This document shows positions 1 through 6,508 of a stretch of 11,269 nucleotides of DNA, piece by piece (the stretch's first letter is position 1; each line of letters starts with the position of its first letter). The position numbers were made by a program, and so were the translations under genes. The stretch is from Cycloclasticus sp. (lineage in GTDB: Bacteria > Pseudomonadota > Gammaproteobacteria > Methylococcales > Cycloclasticaceae). The notes beneath the pieces are model-generated. The model had not been told where the DNA came from. It saw nothing but the letters and a program-made list of their open reading frames with translations, and made no database searches. Where the stretch lies: contig JAGPVU010000018.1 of the NCBI GenBank assembly GCA_018066825.1, positions 1 through 11,269 of the forward strand, written 5' to 3'.

Positions 1-66
1 ACCACCGTCGAGTACGGCAACACACGAGTTAGTAGTTCCTAGATCTATGCCAATAATTTTAGCCAT
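1..66 (-). CDS. dnaK: DnaK (Hsp70) chaperone, N-terminal fragment cut by the window edge
   Basis: Only the first 22 codons are present. They read MAKIIGIDLGTTNSCVAVLD followed by GG, which is the phosphate-1 ATP-binding motif at the start of every bacterial DnaK (key residues D-L-G-T-T-N-S). DnaK is the cytoplasmic ATP-driven chaperone that works with GrpE and DnaJ. The ATG is at 64-66, preceded by a GGAGA ribosome-binding site with a 7-nt gap. It lies 66 nt downstream of grpE and has its own sigma-32-type promoter at 110-137, so it can be transcribed apart from grpE. Identification from 22 residues is secure because the motif is so conserved. Confidence 0.95.
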   Translation of the reverse strand, partial: MAKIIGIDLGTTNSCVAVLDGG

Positions 67-109
67 TTGATTGTCTCCAAAATTTAATCATTAATTGTTG
101 ATAGTTACG

Positions 110-137
110 ATATGGGGCGCTGAATTAATTATTCAAG
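110..137 (-). promoter_or_regulatory. Sigma-32 (RpoH) type heat-shock promoter for dnaK
   Basis: Read on the minus strand there is a -35 element CTTGAAT (131-137), a 13-nt spacer, and a -10 element CCCCATAT (110-117). The known RpoH consensus is CTTGAAA - 11 to 16 nt - CCCCATNT, so only the last base of the -35 differs. The -35 overlaps the grpE stop codon. The expected transcript start is near 103, giving a 5' leader of about 37 nt before the dnaK ATG. Location, spacing and match agree. Activity is inferred. Confidence 0.8.
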
Positions 138-756
138 CCTGTTCGTCGATTTTCTTCGTTCCTGCGGGTGGTGTTGCTTGTGAAACGATAACCATTGCAG
201 GGCGTAATAAACGGCCACTTAAGGTGTAACCCTTTTGAAAAACCTGTATTACTGTGTTCGGCTCATGATCTGGGCTTGGCACCACCGACATCGCTTGATG
301 CAAGTCTGGGTTAAATGTCTGACCTTCGGGGTCAACGACGTCCACACCTGATTTTTGTAGTGCTGAGATTAATTGTTTATGGGTTAATTCCATGCCATCT
401 CTAATAGCAGACGCATCGACAGCCACACCCTCAACTGCTGCCAACCCCATTTCTAAACTATCGAGGACTGGCAATAAATCTTTAGCAAACTTTTCGACTG
501 AAAAACGGTGTGCTTTTTCAATGTCTTTTTGTGTGCGACGACGGATATTTTCGACCTCTGCGGTAGCAAGTAATACTTTTTCCCAATTTTCATCTGCACG
601 TGCATTTGCAGCATCTAAACTGCCTTGCAAATCTTGTTCTGTTGGTTGGTCGGTCTCAACTACTGCCTCATCGATCACACCCTCGATCAGACTCTCTTCG
701 TTATCAATAGCTGTCCGCTCTTTTTCTTGCTGGTCTGTCTGATCTTCAGATCCCAT
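133..756 (-). CDS. grpE: GrpE, nucleotide exchange factor of DnaK
   Basis: This 207-residue protein (E. coli GrpE has 197) releases ADP from DnaK and so resets the Hsp70 cycle in the cytoplasm. Residues 1-50 are acidic and low in complexity, as is usual for the disordered GrpE N-terminus. Residues of roughly 50-95 form the long dimerising helix, including VENIRRRTQKD and FAKDLLPVLDSLE. The C-terminal beta-wing (about 140-200) carries the family signature, with FNPDLHQAMS and QKGYTLSGRLLRPAMV. The ATG at 754-756 has a GAGGG ribosome-binding site about 8 nt upstream. The gene lies between hrcA and dnaK on the same strand, the classic heat-shock order. It has its own sigma-32-like promoter at 834-861, and its stop codon overlaps the dnaK promoter. 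Confidence 0.97.
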   Translation of the reverse strand: MGSEDQTDQQEKERTAIDNEESLIEGVIDEAVVETDQPTEQDLQGSLDAANARADENWEKVLLATAEVENIRRRTQKDIEKAHRFSVEKFAKDLLPVLDSLEMGLAAVEGVAVDASAIRDGMELTHKQLISALQKSGVDVVDPEGQTFNPDLHQAMSVVPSPDHEPNTVIQVFQKGYTLSGRLLRPAMVIVSQATPPAGTKKIDEQA

Positions 757-833
757 AAATATACCCTCGTTAATATTTTACTGTAACGCCGCTGCTTGAC
801 TGAAATAATACAAACGGCATGATTAGCTTAGCT

Positions 834-861
834 AAATGGTGCTTTATTTTATGATTTCAAG
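834..861 (-). promoter_or_regulatory. Sigma-32 (RpoH) type heat-shock promoter for grpE
   Basis: On the minus strand a perfect -35 element CTTGAAA (855-861) is followed by 13 nt and then CACCATTT (834-841), which matches the RpoH -10 consensus CCCCATNT at all but one base. The -35 lies in the last codons of hrcA, so the promoter straddles the hrcA stop codon. The predicted start near 827 leaves a leader of about 70 nt to the grpE ATG. The geometry is the same as that of the dnaK promoter at 110-137, which supports both calls. Confidence 0.72.
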
Positions 862-1889
862 GCTTCGCCCAAAAATTTTGCCGTAATATCGACCATGGGT
901 ATCACCCTGTCATACGCCATTCGAGTAGGCCCTATCACACCCAGCACCCCGACAGTTTCATTATCAACGGTGTACGGGGCAGTTACTAAGCTGCAATCTC
1001 CAAATACTTGGTAGCCGGATTCATCACCAATAAAAATTTGTACGCCTTCTGCTTGCATACAACGATCTAACAGTTGAATAATGTCTTGTTTTTGACTAAA
1101 GGCATCAAATAAGTGACGTATATTGCTGATATCACTCAACTCCTGAAAGTCCATTAAATTAGTAGCCCCCGATAAGACAAGGTCATCTAACTGCAAATCA
1201 TCACTCACACCTTGATGAGCGAGATTGATTGCGTCGATCATCATTTGATTCATTTGTTGACGCGTTTCGGACATTTCTTGCGCAATTATCGTCTTAACTT
1301 GGCGTAAACTTTGTCCACCAAATAATGAATTCAAATAGTTCGTCGCGCATTGCAATTCCGCTGACGTAAACTCTCTAGTCGTCTGGATCACCTTGTTATG
1401 CACTTCGCCATCATTGGTCACTAGAATAACTAATACTCGGCTTTTCGATAACGGCATAAATTCAATTTGTCGAAAACTCGCGGCCTCACGCTTAGGCAAA
1501 CTGACGACACCGGCAAGGTGCGTAATCCCTGACAACAACTGCGAAGCCGAAGCAATGACTTGGCTGCGTCCTTGCTGCTGCCCCACATTAATTTTTAGCT
1601 GCTTTAGTAATTTCTGCTCGGGTTGCTGAACCGTTAGCAATGAATCCACAAAAAAACGGTAACCCTTATTTGTCGGGATTCGTCCCGCCGAGGTATGTGG
1701 TGAGTGTATCAGCCCTAAATTCTCTAGATCTGCCATCACATGCCGAATAGTCGCAGGGCTAACCCCTAAACTTTTATCACGTGACAACGCGGCCGACCCC
1801 ACGGGTTGACCATCGGTGATATAACGTTCGACCAGCAATTTCAATAACTGCCGAGAACGTTCATTAAGTTCTTGGTTTACTCTATGCAT
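849..1889 (-). CDS. hrcA: HrcA, heat-inducible transcription repressor (CIRCE-binding)
   Basis: HrcA is a DNA-binding repressor that holds chaperone operons off by binding the CIRCE operator, and it depends on GroE for activity. From the ATG at 1887-1889 the protein has 346 residues. A winged helix-turn-helix occupies about residues 8-75, with VSPATIRHVMADLENLGL as recognition region and SPHTSAGRIPT as wing. The long GAF-like ligand/dimer domain follows and ends with VGVLGVIGPTRMAYDRVIPM, typical of the family. The frame is open further upstream to a TTG at 1925, but that start would put the CIRCE operator inside the gene, and no other HrcA feature lies there, so ATG 1889 is preferred. Neither start has a clear ribosome-binding site. 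The gene heads the hrcA-grpE-dnaK block and is divergent from nadK. Confidence 0.95.
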   Translation of the reverse strand: MHRVNQELNERSRQLLKLLVERYITDGQPVGSAALSRDKSLGVSPATIRHVMADLENLGLIHSPHTSAGRIPTNKGYRFFVDSLLTVQQPEQKLLKQLKINVGQQQGRSQVIASASQLLSGITHLAGVVSLPKREAASFRQIEFMPLSKSRVLVILVTNDGEVHNKVIQTTREFTSAELQCATNYLNSLFGGQSLRQVKTIIAQEMSETRQQMNQMMIDAINLAHQGVSDDLQLDDLVLSGATNLMDFQELSDISNIRHLFDAFSQKQDIIQLLDRCMQAEGVQIFIGDESGYQVFGDCSLVTAPYTVDNETVGVLGVIGPTRMAYDRVIPMVDITAKFLGEALKS

Positions 1890-1911
1890 AACGTTTATAT
1901 TATGACTAATT

Positions 1912-1938
1912 TCGGCACTCAACAAGTCAGGGTGCTAA
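1912..1938 (-). promoter_or_regulatory. CIRCE operator (HrcA binding site)
   Basis: On the plus strand TCGGCACTC (1912-1920), a 9-nt spacer (1921-1929) and GGGTGCTAA (1930-1938) match the CIRCE consensus TTAGCACTC-N9-GAGTGCTAA at 7 of 9 and 8 of 9 arm positions, with exactly the right spacing. It sits just upstream of the repressor gene hrcA and covers the expected transcript start of the promoter at 1944-1972. That is the usual position for autoregulation by HrcA. The arms are degenerate relative to one another (6 of 9 pair), so binding may be weaker than at a perfect element. Confidence 0.82.
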
Positions 1939-1943
1939 AAAAC

Positions 1944-1972
1944 AGTATTGAAGTTATATTTATTAATGTCAG
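1944..1972 (-). promoter_or_regulatory. Sigma-70-type promoter for hrcA
   Basis: Minus strand: CTGACA (1967-1972, 5 of 6 matches to TTGACA), a 17-nt spacer, and AATACT (1944-1949, 4 of 6 to TATAAT). The predicted start near 1937 falls in the CIRCE element, so bound HrcA would block initiation. No sigma-32-like promoter was seen upstream of hrcA, unlike grpE and dnaK. Confidence 0.55.
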
Positions 1973-2022
1973 CGCAAAAGATATTACCTGGTGTAAAATT
2001 TTGTCGTCAAACTGAGGGACTT

Positions 2023-2907
2023 ATGAACACCAAATTTAAACGCATCGGACTGATCTGCAAACCGGACGCGACCGACATAACACCGACCCTGTTGATTCTT
2101 CACAAATTACTCAAACAATTTGGTGTCAGCGTCTACGTTGACCATGAAACGGCTCGCCATATAGAATTTTCAAGCGAACAAATCATTCATATCGATGACT
2201 TGGCTGAACATTGCGATTTAGTGATGTCAATCGGTGGCGACGGTACCTTATTATCGGCCGCCAGGGCCTTAGTCAATCAGCAGGTCCCTTTGATCGGCAT
2301 CAACTTGGGCCGACTCGGTTTTTTAGTTGATATATCACCTGAAGATATCGGTAGTAAGCTAAAACAGGTGCTCGAGGGCCAATATCACAAAGAAGAACGC
2401 ATTATTTTAAATACTCAAATCATTCGAGACCAGACTATTATCCATGAACAATCAGCGTTTAACGAAGTTGCTCTTCATCGTTTAAAATCACCCGGGTTGA
2501 TTGATATAGAAACCTATGTTGACGACAAGTTCGTCAATGCGCAACGCTCGGACGGCCTGATTATAGCCACACCGACTGGCTCAACTGCCTATGCCTTATC
2601 GGGTGGAGGCCCACTGATGCATCCATCGCTTGATGCAATGGTGTTAGTTCCCATTAACCCACACACTTTAAGCAACCGGCCAATTGTTGTTGATGGCAAA
2701 AGTTTAATCGGAATAAAGTTTAGCCAACGTGATAAACACCGAGCACAACTAACCTGTGATAACGTTATTCTTCCAGACTTATTAGAAGAAGACTTTATCA
2801 ACATCCGCCGATTCGACAACAAGATAAGTTTATTACACCCGACCGATCACGACTTTTTTAATATTTTACGAGCCAAATTGGGCTGGAGTAGAAGCCCACA
2901 AGCTTAA
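2023..2907 (+). CDS. nadK: NAD kinase (ATP-dependent NAD+ 2'-phosphorylation)
   Basis: NadK phosphorylates NAD+ to NADP+ and is the cell's source of NADP(H) in the cytoplasm. From the ATG at 2023 the protein has 294 residues (E. coli 292). The diacylglycerol-kinase-like catalytic motif GGDGT is at residues 71-75, with D73 as the catalytic Asp. The NE motif is at 147-148, SDG at 176-178 and TPTGSTAY at 183-190, all NAD-binding signatures of the family. The C-terminus LGWSRSP matches the E. coli ending. The frame extends 25 codons upstream to 1948, but that part overlaps the hrcA promoter and has no homology to the family. The ATG at 2023 has a GAGGG ribosome-binding site close by. It is followed 6 nt later by recN, so the two are probably co-transcribed. 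Confidence 0.96.
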   Translation: MNTKFKRIGLICKPDATDITPTLLILHKLLKQFGVSVYVDHETARHIEFSSEQIIHIDDLAEHCDLVMSIGGDGTLLSAARALVNQQVPLIGINLGRLGFLVDISPEDIGSKLKQVLEGQYHKEERIILNTQIIRDQTIIHEQSAFNEVALHRLKSPGLIDIETYVDDKFVNAQRSDGLIIATPTGSTAYALSGGGPLMHPSLDAMVLVPINPHTLSNRPIVVDGKSLIGIKFSQRDKHRAQLTCDNVILPDLLEEDFINIRRFDNKISLLHPTDHDFFNILRAKLGWSRSPQA

Positions 2908-2913
2908 ACGCCT

Positions 2914-4581
2914 ATGCTAAAGACCATCGACATAAAAGGGCTTGCCGTCGTCGACAAGTTGAGTCTTGAGTTAAACCAAGGCATGACCGTCTTGACCGGA
3001 GAAACCGGTGCGGGTAAATCCATTTTACTCACAGCCATGAAGTTATGCCTGGGCGATCGCGCAGATGCCAGTCTATTACGACCAGGTGTCGACAAAGCAG
3101 ACGTTACGCTGGATTTCGATATTTGTCAGATGCCAGAGGTACAACACTGGCTACAACACAACAACATCGATGAGCCACTGGATTGCTTGATACGACGCAC
3201 AGTAAATGCCGATGGTCGATCTAGAGCCTTCATTAATGGCCAAGCAGTCACTTTGAAAACCTTACAAGAGTTAGCCGAACATTTAATTAGCGTACACGGC
3301 CAACACGCACATTTAGATTTACTACAAAACTACAAACAAGGGCAGTTACTCGATGCGCAATTGGACCATCAAACGCTGCTTGAAAAGTGCGCAAAGCTTT
3401 ACCAACATTGGAAAAAACTGAACAATGAATTGCTCGATCTAACCGATGGCAACAATGATAATGATAAAGAAAAACAATTGCTTAAATATCAACTCGAGGA
3501 ATTACAGCAAAGCAATCTACTCGAAATTGATTATGACGAATTAGTCGAGAAACATGCCTTAATTGCCAATATGAGTAAGATTATCACTGTTAGCGAAAAG
3601 CAAATTAGCATACTTTACGAAAGCGATCATGATTCCATTCACAGTCAATTAAGCCATTCACTAACCGAACTAGAGCAACTCAGCGATCTATCGACAGAGT
3701 TTAGCGAGGTGAGCGAACAAATCAAAGAAGCCCTTATTCAAATTCAAGAAGCCAGCCGTGAGTTACGACATAAAACTGATGACCTTGACGACGACCCCCA
3801 GCTACTACAAAGCCTAGACAAGCAATTAAGTACTGCACACGATTTAGCGCGAAAACTGCACATTGAACCACAGCTAATTGCAGACACTTACCAGCAGCTA
3901 CTAACTCGCTACCAAATGCTCGAACAACGTGACGAACGATTAACCAGCATTCAAATTGAAATCGATAACACCTTAGCGCAGTATGCAGACGTAGCGAAAT
4001 CATTACATCAACAACGCACAAACACGGCCAAAGAACTTGCCACCAATATTACAAAAACCTTACGAACATTGGGCCTACCTGACGGTAAAATTGAAATTTT
4101 AGTGACGTATAATTCGCAAGCACAACCCACAAAAAATGGCTTTGATGAGATCACCTTTATGGTGACAACGAACCCGGGAATGCCCCCCTCAGCACTTAAT
4201 AAAGTAGCATCCGGCGGTGAGCTTTCTCGAATCAGCCTAGCCATTCAAGTCGTCACCTCACAAAGCAACACAGTTCCGACCTTAGTATTTGATGAGGTTG
4301 ATGCAGGAATTGGCGGTGGTGTCGCCGAAACGGTAGGTGTTTGCTTACGTGATATAGCCACAAATCGACAAGTGATTTGCGTGACACACCTGCCACAGGT
4401 TGCATCTCAAGGGCATCATCACCTTTTGGTCAGCAAACATAAAGAACAGCAGCAAACAAAAACTGACATCCGTTTACTCGATCAAAGTGGGCGTGTTAAT
4501 GAAATTGCACGTATGCTTGGAGGGGTGCAAATATCTGAAAGAACCTTAGCCCACGCGCAAGAAATGCTGGGTGAGTCTTGA
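2914..4581 (+). CDS. recN: RecN, SMC-like DNA repair ATPase
   Basis: RecN is a cytoplasmic SMC-family ATPase that acts early in recombinational repair of double-strand breaks, holding DNA ends or sister chromosomes together. The protein has 555 residues (E. coli 553). Walker A GETGAGKS is at residues 29-36. Two coiled-coil arms rich in Q, L and E run through the middle (about 140-390). The ABC signature SGGELSR is at 433-439, Walker B ends in D460-E461 within VFDEVDAGIGG, and the switch region CVTHLPQVASQG follows. The start lies 6 nt after nadK and has only a poor ribosome-binding site, which suggests coupling to nadK translation. I saw no LexA box (CTGT-N8-ACAG) nearby, whereas E. coli recN has its own SOS promoter. 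The gene converges on fur with a single base between the stop codons. Confidence 0.96.
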   Translation: MLKTIDIKGLAVVDKLSLELNQGMTVLTGETGAGKSILLTAMKLCLGDRADASLLRPGVDKADVTLDFDICQMPEVQHWLQHNNIDEPLDCLIRRTVNADGRSRAFINGQAVTLKTLQELAEHLISVHGQHAHLDLLQNYKQGQLLDAQLDHQTLLEKCAKLYQHWKKLNNELLDLTDGNNDNDKEKQLLKYQLEELQQSNLLEIDYDELVEKHALIANMSKIITVSEKQISILYESDHDSIHSQLSHSLTELEQLSDLSTEFSEVSEQIKEALIQIQEASRELRHKTDDLDDDPQLLQSLDKQLSTAHDLARKLHIEPQLIADTYQQLLTRYQMLEQRDERLTSIQIEIDNTLAQYADVAKSLHQQRTNTAKELATNITKTLRTLGLPDGKIEILVTYNSQAQPTKNGFDEITFMVTTNPGMPPSALNKVASGGELSRISLAIQVVTSQSNTVPTLVFDEVDAGIGGGVAETVGVCLRDIATNRQVICVTHLPQVASQGHHHLLVSKHKEQQQTKTDIRLLDQSGRVNEIARMLGGVQISERTLAHAQEMLGES

Positions 4582-4582
4582 C

Positions 4583-4999
4583 TTAATTGGTCTGCGTACA
4601 AGTAGAGCAAACACCATAAATATACAAACTGTGATCCGTCATTTGATAGTTCATTTTTTCTGCTATTGTTCGTTGCCGTTGCTCAATTAGTTCATCAACA
4701 AACTCATCTACTCGGCCACATTTAACGCACAATATGTGGTCGTGATGCTCGCCTTGATTTAACTCAAAAACCGAATTCCCTCCCTCAAAGTGGTGACGAC
4801 TGACGAGCCCTGCTGTTTCAAACTGAGTCAACACTCGATATACCGTCGCCAAGCCAATTTCTTCACCATCTTCTAGCAATGCCTTATACATATCTTCAGC
4901 TGATAAATGCCTATGTTGAGTACTTTCTAACATACTTAATATTTTTAAACGTGGCAAGGTCACTTTAAGGCCTGCTTCTCGTATGTCTTTGGACTCCAT
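4583..4999 (-). CDS. fur: Fur, ferric uptake regulator
   Basis: Fur is an iron-sensing repressor that binds Fe2+ and shuts off iron-uptake genes. The 138-residue protein has the N-terminal winged helix (about 1-82), with EIGLATVYRVLTQFETAGL as recognition region. The metal-binding dimer domain contains HHDH at 85-88, CVKC at 91-94 and a second pair CSTC at 131-134, the structural zinc ligands found in many Fur proteins. It is slightly shorter than the 148-residue E. coli protein, lacking the His-rich tail. The ATG at 4997-4999 has a GAGGT ribosome-binding site 4 nt upstream. It is divergent from bamE. The fur/bamE (omlA) pairing is known from Pseudomonas and Xanthomonas, which supports Fur rather than Zur or PerR. 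No convincing Fur box was found in the shared upstream region. Confidence 0.95.
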   Translation of the reverse strand: MESKDIREAGLKVTLPRLKILSMLESTQHRHLSAEDMYKALLEDGEEIGLATVYRVLTQFETAGLVSRHHFEGGNSVFELNQGEHHDHILCVKCGRVDEFVDELIEQRQRTIAEKMNYQMTDHSLYIYGVCSTCTQTN

Positions 5000-5030
5000 T
5001 AGTACCTCAAAATAGGGTGGAATTAATAAT

Positions 5031-5058
5031 AATATAGGGTATCATTTCAAGCTTCCAA
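5031..5058 (-). promoter_or_regulatory. Candidate sigma-70 promoter for fur
   Basis: Minus strand: TTGGAA (5053-5058, 4 of 6), 16-nt spacer, TATATT (5031-5036, 5 of 6). The predicted start around 5024 leaves a leader of about 25 nt that contains the GAGGT ribosome-binding site. The region is only 79 nt wide and also serves bamE on the other strand. For bamE a TATCAT at 5040-5045 is the best -10 but lacks a good -35. Confidence 0.4.
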
Positions 5059-5078
5059 TCATACACAGAAGAACCTAA

Positions 5079-5573
5079 ATGCGAAAGCTTCTCATTCTAA
5101 TAATAATTATTTTACCTGTTACTCAGCTTATTGCTTGCGCAACGGCTAAAGAGCTCAATGAAAAAATGGTCGGGGTTGCCGATAATTTACCCGGTGTTTA
5201 TAAGATAAACGTCAAGCAAGGTAATGTGGTAAGCCAAGAAATGGTCGATCAATTACGACCAGGAATGGACAAACGTCAAGTTAAATTTCTACTCGGTACA
5301 CCGTTATTGGTAGACCCCTTTCACCCTAATCGTTGGGACTATTTTTATACCTTAAGCCAAGCCGGTAAAGAAAAAGAAAGAGAGCGTATTACGGTTATTT
5401 TTGATGGCGATCGACTTGCTACCCTCAAAGGCAATTTTAAGCCCAGCAATGAATTTAAACCCATGACAATAAACACCGAAGTGGTCGACGTGCCTAAACG
5501 CGAGAAAAGAGAAATTGGCTTTATAGAAAGAACGCTACGCTCCATTGGGATTGGGGACGAAGATAAAAACTAA
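5079..5573 (+). CDS. bamE: BamE (SmpA/OmlA), outer-membrane protein assembly lipoprotein
   Basis: BamE is a small lipoprotein of the BAM complex, which folds beta-barrel proteins into the outer membrane. Residues 1-19 are a strongly hydrophobic signal peptide ending in the lipobox L-I-A-C, so cleavage and lipidation at C20 by signal peptidase II are expected. The BamE domain runs from about 38 to 115, with VYKINVKQGN, the helix motif LRPGMDKRQVKFLLGTP, then DPFHPNRWDYFY and the last strands. At 164 residues it is longer than E. coli BamE (113) because of a charged tail of about 45 residues, which is rich in K, R and E. Pseudomonas OmlA is also long. It is divergent from fur and is followed 1 nt later by a thioesterase gene. 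Confidence 0.93.
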   Translation: MRKLLILIIIILPVTQLIACATAKELNEKMVGVADNLPGVYKINVKQGNVVSQEMVDQLRPGMDKRQVKFLLGTPLLVDPFHPNRWDYFYTLSQAGKEKERERITVIFDGDRLATLKGNFKPSNEFKPMTINTEVVDVPKREKREIGFIERTLRSIGIGDEDKN

Positions 5574-5574
5574 C

Positions 5575-6003
5575 ATGTCGGTCCATCCGTTTTTAGAGAA
5601 GATGAACCAAACACCCCATGCCAAACAACTTGGCATACAATTGGTTAGCGCTGAAAAGAACACGGTGACCTTAAAGCTACCGTTTAATGATGCGATTATT
5701 GGTGACCCCATTAGCCGCGTTATTCATGGTGGCGCAATAACCACCTTAATTGATACCGCCAGTGGTGCATGCGTATTTCAAGCCCAAGATAGTCTACGCG
5801 CTTTAGCTACCCTCGATTTAAGGGTGGATTACAGTCGCCCAGCAGCAACGGGAGAAGACGTACATGCCGTGGCAGAATGCTACCAGATGACACATTCTAT
5901 CGCCTTCAGTCGCGTCACTGTCTTTACTACGGATATTAAGAAACCTATCGCCACCGCACTCGCTACTTTTATGCGATCTAATAAAGAGTTTCCTGTAGGC
6001 TAA
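5575..6003 (+). CDS. PaaI-like hot-dog fold thioesterase (first of a pair)
   Basis: This 142-residue protein has the hot-dog acyl-CoA thioesterase layout of the PaaI/4HBT group. The loop-helix motif VIHGGAITTLIDTASG has H51-G52-G53 and an acidic D60 nine residues later, the position of the catalytic carboxylate in many PaaI-type enzymes. LDLRVDYSRPA is the typical central strand. The likely reaction is hydrolysis of an acyl- or aryl-CoA thioester in the cytoplasm. The substrate cannot be read from sequence. The ATG at 5575 comes one base after the bamE stop codon. The frame extends to a TTG at 5545 inside bamE, but the family begins near the ATG. There is no good ribosome-binding site, so translation is probably coupled to bamE. 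A second hot-dog gene follows after 3 nt. Confidence 0.85.
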   Translation: MSVHPFLEKMNQTPHAKQLGIQLVSAEKNTVTLKLPFNDAIIGDPISRVIHGGAITTLIDTASGACVFQAQDSLRALATLDLRVDYSRPAATGEDVHAVAECYQMTHSIAFSRVTVFTTDIKKPIATALATFMRSNKEFPVG

Positions 6004-6006
6004 ACA

Positions 6007-6456
6007 ATGAATTTAGTTGAAAAAATTAACGCCATAAAAGAAAACCAAGACGATACCGCTTTAGTGGAATTGATTCCCTACGCTAACTTTATCGGCGTAC
6101 AAACAAAATTGGTCAATGGCAACATCATTTCCAGCTTACCTTTTAAAGAAAGCAACGTTGGTAACCCAGCCATTCCCGCACTACACGGTGGCGCTATCGC
6201 AGGCTTTATGGAAAACGCGGCGCTGTTTCATTTGCTCTGGCAAATTGAATTAATCACCATTCCTAAAATCATTGATTTTTCGATCGATTACCTACTACCT
6301 GGACGTTCCGAGTGCAGCTACTCACAATGCGAGATTATCCGTTTGGGTCGTCGGATTGCCTTATGCAACATCAAAACATGGCAAGATAACGATCAGCAGC
6401 CAATTGCATTAGCAAGGGCGCATTTTTTATTGTCAGAAAACGATCCTGTTAAATAG
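6007..6456 (+). CDS. PaaI-like hot-dog fold thioesterase (second of a pair)
   Basis: This 149-residue protein belongs to the same fold as its neighbour. The motif ALHGGAIAGFMENAA carries H60-G61-G62 and, again nine residues on, an acidic residue, here E69 instead of Asp. A strand IIDFSIDYLLPG corresponds to LDLRVDYSRPA in the first copy. Overall identity to the first copy is low, so this is an old duplication or an obligate pair rather than a recent copy. Some hot-dog enzymes work as dimers of two different chains, and the 3-nt gap would suit that, but this is inference. A short AGG lies about 8 nt before the ATG. The strong terminator at 6462-6499 ends the unit. Substrate unknown. Confidence 0.8.
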   Translation: MNLVEKINAIKENQDDTALVELIPYANFIGVQTKLVNGNIISSLPFKESNVGNPAIPALHGGAIAGFMENAALFHLLWQIELITIPKIIDFSIDYLLPGRSECSYSQCEIIRLGRRIALCNIKTWQDNDQQPIALARAHFLLSENDPVK

Positions 6457-6461
6457 CAGAC

Positions 6462-6499
6462 AACAAAAAAAGCCCGAATTTAATCGGGCTTTTTTTGTT
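6462..6499. terminator. Bidirectional rho-independent terminator
   Basis: A stem of C, seven A, GCCCGA (6464-6477) pairs perfectly with TCGGGC, seven T, G (6484-6497), with a 6-nt A/T loop and two more A-T pairs outside. Each strand has a GC-rich stem followed by a T-run, so it can end the bamE-thioesterase transcript from the left and the leuA transcript from the right. It lies between convergent genes, as such elements do. Confidence 0.93.
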
Positions 6500-6508
6500 T
6501 AGCGTTAG

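Noticed and set aside
823..835. TTAGC-TTA-GCTAA palindrome before grpE, resembling the outer ends of CIRCE.
   Set aside because: It lacks the inner ACTC/GAGT bases and the 9-nt spacer, so HrcA would not be expected to bind. It is probably chance.
2754..2920. Search for a LexA (SOS) box upstream of recN.
   Set aside because: CTGTGATAACG near 2755 lacks the matching ACAG half. No palindromic CTGT-N8-ACAG was found.
5000..5078. Possible Fur box (ATGATA core) between fur and bamE.
   Set aside because: The best alignment to the 19-bp consensus gives about 11 matches, no better than expected in such A/T-rich DNA.
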